Part shown: positions 7,848-17,308 of the stretch, one piece after another
How positions within the stretch are numbered: position 1 is the first letter of the stretch
Layout of the letters: the number at the start of each line of letters is the position of its first letter
Origin: Listeria immobilis
GTDB taxonomy: Bacteria; Bacillota; Bacilli; Lactobacillales; Listeriaceae
DNA: 38,048 bases
Assembly (NCBI RefSeq): GCF_014322765.1
Contig: NZ_JAASTZ010000025.1
Span: 1-38,048, forward strand
Reading direction: 5' to 3'
The notes under the pieces: model-generated
Database searches by the model: none
Told to the model about the DNA's origin: nothing
Seen by the model: the letters and a program-made list of their open reading frames with translations, nothing else
Made by a program: the position numbers and the translations under genes

Positions 7848-8741
7848 ATGAAATGGTTTAAAGGTATTGCGGTTGTTTTATTATTAGTGGTTTTAACGGC
7901 TTGTGGAAATACAGAAACAAAGGCACCAACAGAAAAAACGGAGGCAATAAAGGTAAAAGATGCAACCGGCGAAACGATTACATTAAAAGAAGCGCCAACA
8001 AAAATTATCTCACTTATGCCAAGTAACACAGAAATCTTGTTCGCACTAGGACTTGGAGAGGATATCGTCGGAGTTTCGGCATATGACGATTACCCGGCAG
8101 AAGCCCAAAAAATCGAAAAAGTAGTTTCAACAAATGTAGACACTGAAAAAATTATTTCACTAAAACCAGACTTAGTACTTGGTCATGAATCTATGCTTTC
8201 TGCCCAAAAAGATGCGTATCAACAATTAAGAGACACTGGTATTAATGTATTCGTAGTACCAGATGCAACTAATTTAAAAGATACTGAAAAAACAATTGCG
8301 ACTATAGGTGAACTAACCGGAACTGAAAAAGAAGCAAAAAAAGTAACAACATCGATGGAAGAACAAAAAGCAACTATTGAAAAGAAAGCTAAAGAATTAA
8401 AAACCTCTCCAAAAGTTTGGATCGAAATTAGCCCGGATTTATATACGGCCGGTAAAGGGACTTTTATGAATGAGATGCTAGAACTTGCAGGAGGAACAAA
8501 TATCGTTACCGAATCAGGCTTTATTCCTTATAACGAAGAAAAAGTAATCGAACAAAATCCTGATATTATCCTAACAGTTTATCCGGACGCAAAAGCAACT
8601 ATTTTAAAACGTACTGCTTGGAAAGATATTTCAGCTGTTAAAAATAACCAAATTTATGAAATGGATGCCAATAAATTAAGCCGCCCAGGACCAAGATTAC
8701 TTGAAGGAGCTGCGGATATTCAGGCGGTTCTTGAAAACTAA
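7848..8741 (+). CDS. Cobalamin/siderophore-type ABC transporter substrate-binding lipoprotein
   Basis: 297 residues from ATG 7848, chosen because AGGAG lies upstream and a lipoprotein signal follows at once: MKWFKGIAVV..LVVLTAC with the lipobox cysteine at residue 19. The mature protein is of the helical-backbone periplasmic-binding type (BtuF/FhuD-like), opening with a beta-hairpin and then ISLMPSNTEILFALGLGEDIVGV, a hallmark of this family. It would deliver vitamin B12 or an iron chelate to an ABC permease at the membrane. No permease or ATPase gene lies next to it, so it is an orphan binding protein. The upstream folded element may control it. Substrate is not decidable from sequence alone. 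Confidence 0.85.
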   Translation: MKWFKGIAVVLLLVVLTACGNTETKAPTEKTEAIKVKDATGETITLKEAPTKIISLMPSNTEILFALGLGEDIVGVSAYDDYPAEAQKIEKVVSTNVDTEKIISLKPDLVLGHESMLSAQKDAYQQLRDTGINVFVVPDATNLKDTEKTIATIGELTGTEKEAKKVTTSMEEQKATIEKKAKELKTSPKVWIEISPDLYTAGKGTFMNEMLELAGGTNIVTESGFIPYNEEKVIEQNPDIILTVYPDAKATILKRTAWKDISAVKNNQIYEMDANKLSRPGPRLLEGAADIQAVLEN

Positions 8742-8809
8742 TTGTTTAATATTGCAGATGAAGCTTTACAAAAAACAACTTTTAAGGTAATTTAACATAG
8801 GGTGTATTT

Positions 8810-8831
8810 TTTACTAAATTCCATTAGTAAA
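8810..8831. terminator. Weak hairpin after the lipoprotein gene
   Basis: Stem TTTACTAA (8810-8817) with TTAGTAAA (8824-8831). A T tract is present only on the minus-strand side, so its function as a terminator for the plus-strand gene is doubtful. Confidence 0.3.
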
Positions 8832-8891
8832 TGAATGCATCAAATATTAAAAGCGATTTACACATAGAAGATGAGGCATAAATAGCAAGAT

Positions 8892-8919
8892 TTAGGCATC
8901 TAAGACAACAAACTATACT
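8892..8919 (+). promoter_or_regulatory. Weak candidate promoter of tagGH
   Basis: -35-like TTAGGC (8892-8897), 16-base spacer, -10 TATACT (8914-8919), about 100 bases before tagG. The -35 is poor. Confidence 0.35.
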
Positions 8920-9019
8920 AACAAGGTGTATTTAGTTTTTTATGGAGGAGTTGCCTATATAACATATAAAGCTGAATCTGGTTGTAAAACCATATTATTT
9001 TTCGGGAAGAAGTGTTTTT

Positions 9020-9823
9020 GTGAAACAAGTTATGGAAGTATTTAAAGAACAAGTGAAAAATTTACCAATGATATTTCGCATTGCACGCTATGAAGATAAG
9101 GCGACCTATCAAAGCCATTATTTGGGACTTGCTTGGCAAATTTTAAATCCATTAATTCAAATTGCTATTTATTATTTTGTGTTTGGTTTTGGTATGAATG
9201 CAAAATCAGGATCCGATGCTAGCTATATTGAGTGGATGCTTGCAGGTATTATCCCATGGTTTTTTATTAGTGCAGTTATTTTACAAGGTGCGAATAGTAT
9301 TTACAATAAAATAGGTATGGTTTCAAAAATGAATTTCCCAATGAGTATTTTACCCAATATAACAATAGTTTCTAACCTAACAAGTTATTTTACAATGATG
9401 CTTATTTTACTAGGTTTGTTTGCAGTTAATGGAACACCTATTACCGTTTATTGGGGACAGTATTTGTATTATTTTGTAGCAATGATTGCTTTCTTGTTTA
9501 GTGTTACACTATTTAATGCAACTATTAGTGTTTTAGTAAGAGACTATTATATTATGTTGCAGTCTATCATGCGTGTACTTTTCTATGTGACTGGGATTGT
9601 TTGGAATTTAGAAACAATGTTACCGCAGTGGCTAGTTGATTTATTAAAACTAAATCCGATTTATTATGTAGTAAATGGTTTCAGGGAGACTTTCCTAATG
9701 CATAAAGGTTTTTGGGAGTCGCCGTCGTATACAATGTACTTCTGGCTAATAACATTTACATTGCTTTTTGTTGGCGCGACACTACACATGAAATTCCGCG
9801 AACGTTTCGTGGATTATTTATAG
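9020..9823 (+). CDS. tagG: Teichoic acid ABC transporter permease TagG
   Basis: 267 residues from a GTG at 9020 preceded by GGGAAGAAG. It is an ABC-2 type permease with about six membrane segments and an amphipathic N-terminus (RIARYEDKATYQSHYLGLAWQILNPLIQ), typical of TagG/Wzm proteins. With TagH it exports completed lipid-linked teichoic acid across the cytoplasmic membrane. The gene for the ATPase follows after 12 bases with its own AGGAGG, so the two form an operon. Length is normal for the family. Confidence 0.93.
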   Translation: MKQVMEVFKEQVKNLPMIFRIARYEDKATYQSHYLGLAWQILNPLIQIAIYYFVFGFGMNAKSGSDASYIEWMLAGIIPWFFISAVILQGANSIYNKIGMVSKMNFPMSILPNITIVSNLTSYFTMMLILLGLFAVNGTPITVYWGQYLYYFVAMIAFLFSVTLFNATISVLVRDYYIMLQSIMRVLFYVTGIVWNLETMLPQWLVDLLKLNPIYYVVNGFRETFLMHKGFWESPSYTMYFWLITFTLLFVGATLHMKFRERFVDYL

Positions 9824-9835
9824 GAGGTTAGACAG

Positions 9836-10843
9836 ATGGATAAAAATATTAAAGTATCATTTAAACATGTGTCAAAAGAATATGACCTCTATCAAAATAA
9901 ATCAGATAAGATAAAAGGCTTGTTTATGCCCAAAAGCCAAAAAATGCAATCTTTTTGGGCTTTGCGAGATGTCTCTTTTGATATTCATGATGGTGAAACA
10001 GTCGGCCTTATTGGAATCAATGGTTCTGGAAAATCAACTATTTCTAGTATTATGTCGGGAGTTATTCCTCCAACACAAGGGGAAGTCATTATTAATGGAG
10101 AAACATCTTTAATCGCTATTGCAGTTGGGTTAAAAGGCCCGCTAACAGGTTACGAAAATATCCGCTTAAAACTACTTATGCATGGAATGAAAGGTTCGGA
10201 AATCAATAAATTAATGCCTAGTATTATAGAATTTGCGGATATTGGAGACTTTATCAATCAACCAATTAAAAATTATTCCAGTGGTATGCGTTCTCGTTTA
10301 GGTTTTGCAATATCTGTGCATACTAACCCCGATATTTTAGTTATTGATGAAGCATTGTCAGTTGGGGACCAAACCTTTTATCAAAAATGTGTCAATAAAA
10401 TTAATGAATTTAAAGCTCGTGGAAAAACTATCGTGTTCGTCAGTCATTCGCTTGGACAAGTAAAAAGCTTATGTGACAGGATTATTTGGATGCATCACGG
10501 GGAAATAAGAGAAATGGGCGAGGCACAAGAAGTTGCTCGAAAATATGACGAGTTTGTAAAATGGTTCAATCAACAGCCAAATGATTATAAGAAAAAATAC
10601 CAAAAAGAACATAAAGAGAATCAAAAAGCTCCACAGAAAAAAGTTTATCCTAATCCAAATGCGAATAAATATCGCTTAACACTTTTTGATAAATGTTTTT
10701 TAACAGTATTAATCATTTTAACTATTTTATTCGGGACTTTAGTAGCAACTGAAAAATCATTTAAAAGTTTAATTAGTGAGGGAACAACAAATCAAGTGGG
10801 GCATATAATATATGTAGATAAGCAACATAAAATTAAGTTATAA
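9836..10843 (+). CDS. tagH: Teichoic acid ABC transporter ATP-binding protein TagH
   Basis: 335 residues. The ATPase domain has the Walker A motif GINGSGKST at residues 60-68, signature NYSSGMRSR, Walker [13 protein letters not shown] and the switch histidine in VFVSHS. After residue about 240 comes a lysine-rich linker, then one membrane segment ([19 protein letters not shown]) and an external tail of about 35 residues. B. subtilis TagH also has a C-terminal membrane anchor but with a much larger external part, so the short tail is worth noting. It energises TagG and ends the operon. Confidence 0.93.
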   Translation: MDKNIKVSFKHVSKEYDLYQNKSDKIKGLFMPKSQKMQSFWALRDVSFDIHDGETVGLIGINGSGKSTISSIMSGVIPPTQGEVIINGETSLIAIAVGLKGPLTGYENIRLKLLMHGMKGSEINKLMPSIIEFADIGDFINQPIKNYSSGMRSRLGFAISVHTNPDILVIDEALSVGDQTFYQKCVNKINEFKARGKTIVFVSHSLGQVKSLCDRIIWMHHGEIREMGEAQEVARKYDEFVKWFNQQPNDYKKKYQKEHKENQKAPQKKVYPNPNANKYRLTLFDKCFLTVLIILTILFGTLVATEKSFKSLISEGTTNQVGHIIYVDKQHKIKL

Positions 10844-10882
10844 AAAAGAGACCATTTATGTAAAAAGAAGTGGTCTCTTTTT
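10843..10882 (+). terminator. Terminator of tagGH
   Basis: Perfect 12-bp stem AAAAAGAGACCA (10843-10854) with TGGTCTCTTTTT (10871-10882). It is symmetric and could work on both strands. Confidence 0.85.
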
Positions 10883-10935
10883 ACACTTAAGAATTTTGAA
10901 GAATAGAATTCGAGATTAATAGGAAAATTGTTATA

Positions 10936-10964
10936 TTGACTAATAGTAACTTATAGGCTATATT
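10936..10964 (+). promoter_or_regulatory. Probable sigma-A promoter of the autolysin gene
   Basis: -35 TTGACT (10936-10941), 17-base spacer, -10 TATATT (10959-10964). This gives an untranslated leader of about 90 bases. A second, weaker candidate (TTATCA, 17 bases, GAATAT ending near 11024) lies closer to the gene. Confidence 0.6.
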
Positions 10965-11062
10965 TAATTTCGTTAATTTTGTAATAAATCTGTAACTTAT
11001 CAAGCCACAAAATTTGGTAGAATATAGGATAGTAACGCATTTTAAGGAGTGATTGAAGAATA

Positions 11063-13387
11063 ATGATAAATAAAAAGTGGATGAAAATTGTAATGATACC
11101 AATTTTGGTTGTCCCAATGTATGGTTTGACAACTAATATAGGTAGTGAGTTACAAAATTCATTAACTGGAAAAAATTCCTTTGAGAAGGACGTAAAAGCT
11201 GCTACCACAGAGCAACAGGCGTTTATCAACAAATTAGCACCTGCCGCTCAAGCATCTCAAGAAAAATATAAGCTTTTATCTAGTATAACTTTGGCACAAG
11301 GAATTTTAGAATCTAACTGGGGAAAAAGTGGACTAGCAACAAAAGGTAATAATTTATTTGGAATAAAAGGGAAATATAATGGGCAATCTGTTATAATGCA
11401 AACCTCTGAATATGTTAATGGTCAATGGATAAAAGTAAATGCAGAATTTCGAAAATATCCAAGTTGGAATGAGTCTGTGACAGATCACACACTTTTATTA
11501 GTTAATGGTACATCTTGGAATAAAGATCTATATAAGAAAGTTATTAATGCAACTGATTATAAAACTGCAGCTACCGAACTTCAAAAAGCTGGATATGCAA
11601 CAGATCCTAACTATGCTTCAAGTCTAATAAGAGTAATTGAAACTTATGATTTAGATAAATATGATGTAGTATACGATAAAATTCTATCTCAAAAAACCAT
11701 CTCTGGAAAAGCTACAGTAACAAAGCCAACAGGGAATGCAGTTTGGACAATGCCGTATAAAGTTAAAGGTGTTACGCTTGTTGGTTCTGCTAGTAACTAT
11801 GCAAATAAAGATATTGATTTAGTTTCTATGGCTACTACACAAAGAGGCACTTACTATCAATTTAAATATAATGGTAAATTGACAGGATGGATTGATGGAA
11901 GAGCGTTAACAATTTACGATAAAGTCAATTATGATAAAGTATATGTAGGAAGAGCTAAGATTACAAGTCCAGTGAGTAATGGAATCTGGTCTAAACCATA
12001 TAATGTCTATGGACGAGAGTTTATAACAAATGCTACAACATATGCACAACAAGAAATAAAACTTTTACGTGAAGCTCAAACTGCTAAGGGAACGTATTAT
12101 CAATTTAGTATAAATAATAAAACAATTGGTTGGATTGATAAACGTGCATTAACAATCTATCCTTATGATTCTATAGTTTCAAGTAAAAATGTAAATCTTA
12201 ATGGACAAATAACTAATGTAGTTGGAAATGGAATCTGGTCTAAAGCCTATAAACTTGAGGGAACAACTTCAGTAGCCCCTGCATCAAAATATGCTAATAT
12301 GGATGTAGCTATTAGTCAGCAAATAGAAACGCAACATGGTATTTATTACTATATAAGTATCAATGGAAGAGCAATTGGTTGGTTAGATAAAAAAGCTATT
12401 ACGCTTTATGATGTTGAAGAGTATAATAAAACGGTTTCATTAGATGGTACAATTAAGAATGTAAAAGGTAATGCTATTTGGACAGCTCCTTATCGCACAG
12501 TTGGGACTAAATTAGTGGGTTCAGCAGAAACTTATCTAAACAAGGACGTTCAAATCATTCGAGAAGCAAAAACACCAAGAGGTACTTACTATCAATTTAA
12601 ATCAGGAGGCAAAGTTATCGGATGGTTAGATAAAAAAGCCTTTGAATTATATGATAGTGTAACTTACAATAAAGCTGTTAATATGGAAGCTGTAATCGAA
12701 AATGTTGAAGGTAATGCTATTTGGACAGCTCCTTATAAGAGTGTTGGTGTTAAATTAATTACGTCTGCTGGAACTTATAAAAACAAAACAGTTAAACTAA
12801 CTCGTGAAGCACAAACAAGCAGAGGAACATATTATGAGTTTAGCTATAATGGTAAAGTTATTGGATGGCTAGATAAAAAAGCTTTTAAATTTTATAGTAC
12901 ATTAGAATATGATCAGGCCTATGTTCGAGATGCTATGATTACAAATGTTAGTGGACATACAGTTTGGTCATTACCATATCAACTTTATGGAATAAAATCA
13001 GTTGGTTCAGCATCAAACTATGCTAATAAACAAGCTAAAATCACAAGACGTGCAAAGACTGAAAAAGGGATTTATTACCAATTTAGCATTAATGGAAAAA
13101 ATGTTGGTTGGTTGGATGAAAGAGCCTTTGATGTTTATGATGCTATTGAATACAACAATGTAATTAATAAAAGTGCGTTATTAAGCAATCCAGTTGGTAA
13201 TGGAATTTGGACTGAACCGTATAGAGTTATTGGAACGAAAAATGTGGGACAAGCAACTGCTTATGCTAATAAAACCGTACAATTAGTGCGAGAAGCTAAA
13301 ACAACTCGTGCTACTTACTATCAAATGAGTTTGAATGGTAAAATAATTGGCTGGGTTGACGCACGCGCATTTACTAATGTAAAATAA
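11063..13387 (+). CDS. ispC: GW-module surface autolysin IspC (Aut of serotype 4b)
   Basis: 774 residues from ATG 11063, with AAGGAG thirteen bases upstream. The N-terminus is a secretion signal, possibly long, with probable cleavage near VKAATTEQ. Residues about 50-210 form a glucosaminidase domain of the GH73/FlgJ type: LAQGILESNWGKSGLATKGN with the catalytic glutamate, followed by NLFGIKG. The rest is seven GW modules of about 80 residues, each with a GNxIW..PY motif and a GW[IVL]D.RA or DKKA motif. GW modules bind teichoic acid and anchor proteins non-covalently. IspC of serotype 4b is described with this length, domain order and seven GW modules, whereas EGD-e Aut is shorter. Monocistronic between two terminators. 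Confidence 0.93.
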   Translation: MINKKWMKIVMIPILVVPMYGLTTNIGSELQNSLTGKNSFEKDVKAATTEQQAFINKLAPAAQASQEKYKLLSSITLAQGILESNWGKSGLATKGNNLFGIKGKYNGQSVIMQTSEYVNGQWIKVNAEFRKYPSWNESVTDHTLLLVNGTSWNKDLYKKVINATDYKTAATELQKAGYATDPNYASSLIRVIETYDLDKYDVVYDKILSQKTISGKATVTKPTGNAVWTMPYKVKGVTLVGSASNYANKDIDLVSMATTQRGTYYQFKYNGKLTGWIDGRALTIYDKVNYDKVYVGRAKITSPVSNGIWSKPYNVYGREFITNATTYAQQEIKLLREAQTAKGTYYQFSINNKTIGWIDKRALTIYPYDSIVSSKNVNLNGQITNVVGNGIWSKAYKLEGTTSVAPASKYANMDVAISQQIETQHGIYYYISINGRAIGWLDKKAITLYDVEEYNKTVSLDGTIKNVKGNAIWTAPYRTVGTKLVGSAETYLNKDVQIIREAKTPRGTYYQFKSGGKVIGWLDKKAFELYDSVTYNKAVNMEAVIENVEGNAIWTAPYKSVGVKLITSAGTYKNKTVKLTREAQTSRGTYYEFSYNGKVIGWLDKKAFKFYSTLEYDQAYVRDAMITNVSGHTVWSLPYQLYGIKSVGSASNYANKQAKITRRAKTEKGIYYQFSINGKNVGWLDERAFDVYDAIEYNNVINKSALLSNPVGNGIWTEPYRVIGTKNVGQATAYANKTVQLVREAKTTRATYYQMSLNGKIIGWVDARAFTNVK

Positions 13388-13441
13388 AAAATTTCTTTGT
13401 TGTTACATCACGTAATTACAAAGTAAACTATGTAAAAAAAG

Positions 13442-13492
13442 AAAAATGAATTTGAGAATTCCATTTCAATAGGAGCTCAAATTCATTTTTTT
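13442..13492 (+). terminator. Terminator of ispC
   Basis: Perfect 15-bp stem AAAAATGAATTTGAG (13442-13456) with CTCAAATTCATTTTT (13476-13490), followed by T residues. Confidence 0.85.
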
Positions 13493-13816
13493 ATGCATAA
13501 AGAGTTTTTGTTAAAATAAAATACTTAAGCTATATACTAAAGAGGTGCTTTTTTAATATAAAAAATTAAAATATGAAACAAAGTACTTTTATCATTAAAT
13601 TCAAAAAATAATAAAAGAATAGTGTTTTTGGATATAATATTTTAATGAAAATATTCCAGAGAAATTTTACTTTTTTAGAAAATTTCTTGTTTTTTAGTTA
13701 TTAGGATCTATATATTTTATTTAATATTAGCCAGCTAAATTTTCACTATAAAAGTACTGGTTTTCTCTCTATTGCTTTTCATTTTAACACATTCAACAGT
13801 GGGTTTTTCTTACCAT
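13493..13816. other. AT-rich non-coding stretch
   Basis: No ORF with a credible ribosome binding site is seen. A promoter-like TATACT lies near 13537, and the hairpin at 13817-13865 could end a transcript started there, but nothing else supports a small RNA. It probably represents spacer between the conserved tagGH-ispC block and the accessory genes. Confidence 0.5.
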
Positions 13817-13865
13817 AAAAAGCCTCTTATATTGTACTTTAAGTGAACAATATAAGAGGCTTTTT
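13817..13865. terminator. Bidirectional terminator after the DUF6270-type gene
   Basis: Perfect 19-bp stem AAAAAGCCTCTTATATTGT (13817-13835) with its complement at 13847-13865, A tract on one side and T tract on the other. It lies about 95 bases beyond the stop of the minus-strand gene. Confidence 0.85.
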
Positions 13866-13960
13866 AGCATGTTTCATTTATTGGAATCAGACTTTCTATT
13901 TGTACGATGGATTTTTTCTGATTCATAGCTTAACAACTTTTATGAGCTGAAGGGTGTGAA

Positions 13961-15967
13961 TTATGATTTAGTGATATAAATAAGTTCTTTCAAAAAGTCC
14001 TTGTAATAAGTAGATTCAAAGTGAGAGAAAGAGTGGCCAAATGGATAGTTAAAATCCCCAATATATGTCTTTTTTGAAAAATCAATTACTTGAGCTTCAG
14101 GTAGTTTAGCTAAAAAGTAATTATTTAATCGATCCCAAAAATAGTTATTTTTTTCAATAGCCATTTTATTTTGGTAAGTTACTATTTTTCCATTCTCATC
14201 ATAGTATGAGGTAGTAAAGCCACCTAAGTTTAAAATAACTTTATTTGCAGGAATTATTTCTGTCAAGTTTGTGATGAATTTGTCAGCATAAGCTTTCCAC
14301 TCGTTAAAGAACACTTCATTATTAATATGATCTAATATTCTTTCATAAGAAATATCATTAAGTAGTTGGCTTTGTTCTATTATATAAGATAAAGTTATTG
14401 CAGTTTTATCATTAAGCCAAATAACTGGTCTAATTACATCTGGATAAAGGTCAATTAGGAAATAGTCAGAGTTAGAATTTTTGAGATTAGTGAAGAATTC
14501 TTTTTTTAAGTCTTCTTCGACTGTAATTCGTTCACTAGGTAAAATATCTTTATATTTCCCTAAATCGAATCCACTAGCAGGTTCAGTCATTACACTGATA
14601 ATAGATGAATGAAACTGTGTAAAGCTGCATTCAAAGAAAGCCTTATAATCTGGGTTAAAGAAAGGCGATGAATTGAATGCGTTACGGCTAAAGCAAGTTC
14701 CCATGACAGCAATTTTAGTAATATCTTCCTTGATTTTAGGAGCGACAATTGTATCACAAGACAAATTATTTTTATCATTTCTAGATAAACAAGCACGAAA
14801 TTTATTATCAGAAATAGGGAAAAAATCAGAGGAGCTAAGATCTATTTCATTTGGAACTAAAATAGGCAAATCAGGTGTGTTTTTGGAACGAATGAAGAAA
14901 TCCCAAGTTGCATCTGCTTTATTTATAGGTCCAAATAAAAATTCTTTTTTGTTTATTCGTACTGTGTGCTTAGTTAGTCCTTTTTTTAATGGCCAAACTT
15001 GCTCTACATTGTATTCAAATGTACTAGCCTTTTTGTCTTGTCGTTTCACAACAATTTGGCTTTCTGAAAAATTATTCTCAGATTTAAACTGTAAAATAAT
15101 TTCCTTTTTATTTTCTTGCAGTTGGCTTAATTTAACGTGTCTATGGATATTTTTTTTGAAATAAAATGATAATCTGTTGGATCCAGTAACATATGATCTT
15201 AAAGCAGCTAAAACTGGTGAACCTATTTCAATTTCTCTAGGAATGGACGTCTTTACATCTGAGTCAATGGAGAGAAATGTAGGCACCCCTTTTTGTGTAC
15301 TTGTAGGTGAAATTTCAATGATAGCATCTAAAATATTAGTATCATCCACCAGGAAATCCGAGGTCAACTCACTAATCCTTATAGAAAAATCAGTTTCGTT
15401 ATCCTTAAAAACTCCTAAATCAAAGGTTTGCTGTTGTTCATGGAATAAATAAAAGCTTGGTGTAGGTCTACGTTTTAGATGTAATTGAGCTGAAAATATG
15501 TCATCTGGAAGCGACGGGTTAATTTGTATTTTTCCGGAAATAGTATTTTCATTTAACGAATAGTTATTTAATGATGCTGTGAGTTCAATTGGTTTACTTA
15601 TAAGTGTTAAAACGCCTTCTGGAAATTCAAAATGATATTCATAAAGTGAATTATTTGGACGGAAGGGTTTATTTATTATTGGTCCATCTGTAATTAAATG
15701 TGTATATGGATAATCACCATTTACTTTAAATTTCCATGCAACTTCTTGATCAGGCTGAGAAAAACTTGCAATTTCAGAAATGGATATAACAGCTTTGAAT
15801 GAATTTTTTTGTTGCGTGAAAGGAATATTAAATTTTTGCTCAGGGTGTTTATATTCACGTAATTCATTATAATAAGCTTCAATGCTACTGATTTCCCCAT
15901 CAGAAAAACCAGATATTTCCCATGTTTTAGAATTTGTCAATTGAATTTCTTTTATATAAAATTTCAT
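13961..15967 (-). CDS. Large DUF6270-type, SGNH-hydrolase-like protein of unknown role
   Basis: 668 residues from ATG 15967, six bases after AAGGAG; a GTG three bases earlier is too close to that site. There is no signal peptide or membrane segment, so it is probably cytoplasmic. Residues about 1-400 are beta-rich and unrecognised, possibly several beta-sandwich repeats. The C-terminal part resembles DUF6270/SGNH proteins: MGTCFSRNAF with Ser427 as candidate nucleophile, LDLYPDV-like and LNLGGF segments, and a final block GDFNYPFGHSFSHFE with His645 and His649. Family proteins often sit in polysaccharide loci, so a role in modifying surface polymer or its precursor is possible. It is transcribed alone, opposite to its neighbours. 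Confidence 0.75.
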   Translation of the reverse strand: MKFYIKEIQLTNSKTWEISGFSDGEISSIEAYYNELREYKHPEQKFNIPFTQQKNSFKAVISISEIASFSQPDQEVAWKFKVNGDYPYTHLITDGPIINKPFRPNNSLYEYHFEFPEGVLTLISKPIELTASLNNYSLNENTISGKIQINPSLPDDIFSAQLHLKRRPTPSFYLFHEQQQTFDLGVFKDNETDFSIRISELTSDFLVDDTNILDAIIEISPTSTQKGVPTFLSIDSDVKTSIPREIEIGSPVLAALRSYVTGSNRLSFYFKKNIHRHVKLSQLQENKKEIILQFKSENNFSESQIVVKRQDKKASTFEYNVEQVWPLKKGLTKHTVRINKKEFLFGPINKADATWDFFIRSKNTPDLPILVPNEIDLSSSDFFPISDNKFRACLSRNDKNNLSCDTIVAPKIKEDITKIAVMGTCFSRNAFNSSPFFNPDYKAFFECSFTQFHSSIISVMTEPASGFDLGKYKDILPSERITVEEDLKKEFFTNLKNSNSDYFLIDLYPDVIRPVIWLNDKTAITLSYIIEQSQLLNDISYERILDHINNEVFFNEWKAYADKFITNLTEIIPANKVILNLGGFTTSYYDENGKIVTYQNKMAIEKNNYFWDRLNNYFLAKLPEAQVIDFSKKTYIGDFNYPFGHSFSHFESTYYKDFLKELIYITKS

Positions 15968-16232
15968 CACTAACTCCTTAAAATTTAATTATCATATTGT
16001 ATATTTTAGCATAGAATAACTATATTCCCTATCAAAATTAATTGAAAACATACTCATGTAAAATAAATTAATTAATTAAACTTAAAATATAAGTAGTTTT
16101 ATCCTCTAAACTAGAAAGTTATTTTGGGGGATTTTCCTCTAAATTAAACATAACATTAATTCTGTTATTTTTGTCTCTACAGATAAATAAGGAATAGCCT
16201 ACTTATTGCTAGATAAATTTTTGGATATATAG

Positions 16233-16261
16233 TTGATAAACTGTCTTAAATGAGATATGCT
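16233..16261 (+). promoter_or_regulatory. Probable promoter of the GtrB-like glycosyltransferase operon
   Basis: -35 TTGATA (16233-16238), 17-base spacer, -10 TATGCT (16256-16261), about 50 bases before the GTG start. The rest of the 346-base gap between the divergent genes shows nothing else. Confidence 0.5.
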
Positions 16262-16313
16262 GTATATACTGATTGTAAAGAAAGCGTAATATTGGTAAGG
16301 GGTTGTAGAAAGA

Positions 16314-17303
16314 GTGAAAAAACCATTTTTAACTGTTGTAGTGCCTTGTTACAATGAAGAAGAAGTTCTGAGTGAAAGTGTAGCACAACTAACAAGTATT
16401 ATTAAAAAACTAATTATGAGTGATTCAATAAGCGATAAGAGCCAGATTATGTTCGTTGATGATGGAAGTAAAGATAAAACTTGGGAACTTATTGAGGAGT
16501 ATTCAGAGTCAAATGCACATGTATCAGGGCTTAAATTAAGTCGTAATTATGGGCATCAAGGGGCACTGCTAGCCGGACTTACATCTGCACATGTATATTC
16601 AGATTGTGTTGTTTCTATTGATGCAGATTTACAAGATGATGTGAATGCAATCATTAAATTCATGGAAAAATATCATGAAGGATATGATGTTGTTTATGGT
16701 GTAAGAGATAAACGAGATACAGATACTTATTTTAAAAGAAATTCTGCATTAGCTTTTTATAAGATTATGAGCAAATTAGGAGTTAATATGGTTCCTAATC
16801 ATGCTGACTACAGGTTGCTTAGTAAGCGTGCTTTAACAGAGTTTTTGCGATACAAAGAAGAAAACATGTTTATACGAGGTATCGTTCCATTACTTGGATT
16901 TAAATCTACTAAAGTTTACTATAATAGAAATGAAAGGTTTGCTGGCGAATCGAAGTATCCATTGAAAAAAATGCTATTATTTGCAGTAGATGGTATTACG
17001 TCATTTAGTGTAGCTCCTATTCGCTTATTGCTTGTAGTAGGATCTTTTACATTTTTTGTGGGTGTAATTTTAGGTATATATGCAGTTATACAAAAATTAC
17101 TTGGAGAAGTTGTTCCTGGTTGGACATCGTTAATTACCTCACTATGGCTAATTGGAGGAGTTCAATTAATTGGTATGGGGATTTTGGGTGAATATATTGG
17201 GAAGATTTTTAAACAAGTAAAAGGAAGACCGCGCTTTACAATTGAAGATAATGTCTTTGAAATGAAATGTAAGGAAAATAAAATCAACGAGAGTTTGGTG
17301 TAA
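16314..17303 (+). CDS. GT2 glycosyltransferase of the GtrB/DPM1 type (polyprenyl-phosphate sugar synthase)
   Basis: 329 residues from a GTG at 16314, with AAGGGG upstream. The N-terminal GT2 domain has VVVPCYNEEE, VDDGSKD and IDADLQDD. Two membrane segments follow (about residues 230-255 and 265-300), the usual GtrB layout. Such enzymes transfer a sugar from a nucleotide donor to undecaprenyl phosphate on the inner face. Five bases separate it from the next gene, a likely GT-C glycosyltransferase, so the two probably form steps one and three of a three-component WTA glycosylation system. The sugar, galactose or glucose in 4b WTA, cannot be decided here. Serotype 4b galactosylation genes named gttA/gttB in the literature may correspond, but I am not sure. 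Confidence 0.88.
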   Translation: MKKPFLTVVVPCYNEEEVLSESVAQLTSIIKKLIMSDSISDKSQIMFVDDGSKDKTWELIEEYSESNAHVSGLKLSRNYGHQGALLAGLTSAHVYSDCVVSIDADLQDDVNAIIKFMEKYHEGYDVVYGVRDKRDTDTYFKRNSALAFYKIMSKLGVNMVPNHADYRLLSKRALTEFLRYKEENMFIRGIVPLLGFKSTKVYYNRNERFAGESKYPLKKMLLFAVDGITSFSVAPIRLLLVVGSFTFFVGVILGIYAVIQKLLGEVVPGWTSLITSLWLIGGVQLIGMGILGEYIGKIFKQVKGRPRFTIEDNVFEMKCKENKINESLV

Positions 17304-17308
17304 AAAGA

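Noticed and set aside
11063-13387. GW-module repeats considered as a CRISPR-like or DNA repeat array
   Set aside because: The repetition is at protein level with divergent DNA and full coding frame; there are no spacers.
14673-15452. Two plus-strand ORFs of 163 and 91 codons
   Set aside because: Both lie antisense to the 668-residue minus-strand gene, have no ribosome binding site and no protein-like features.
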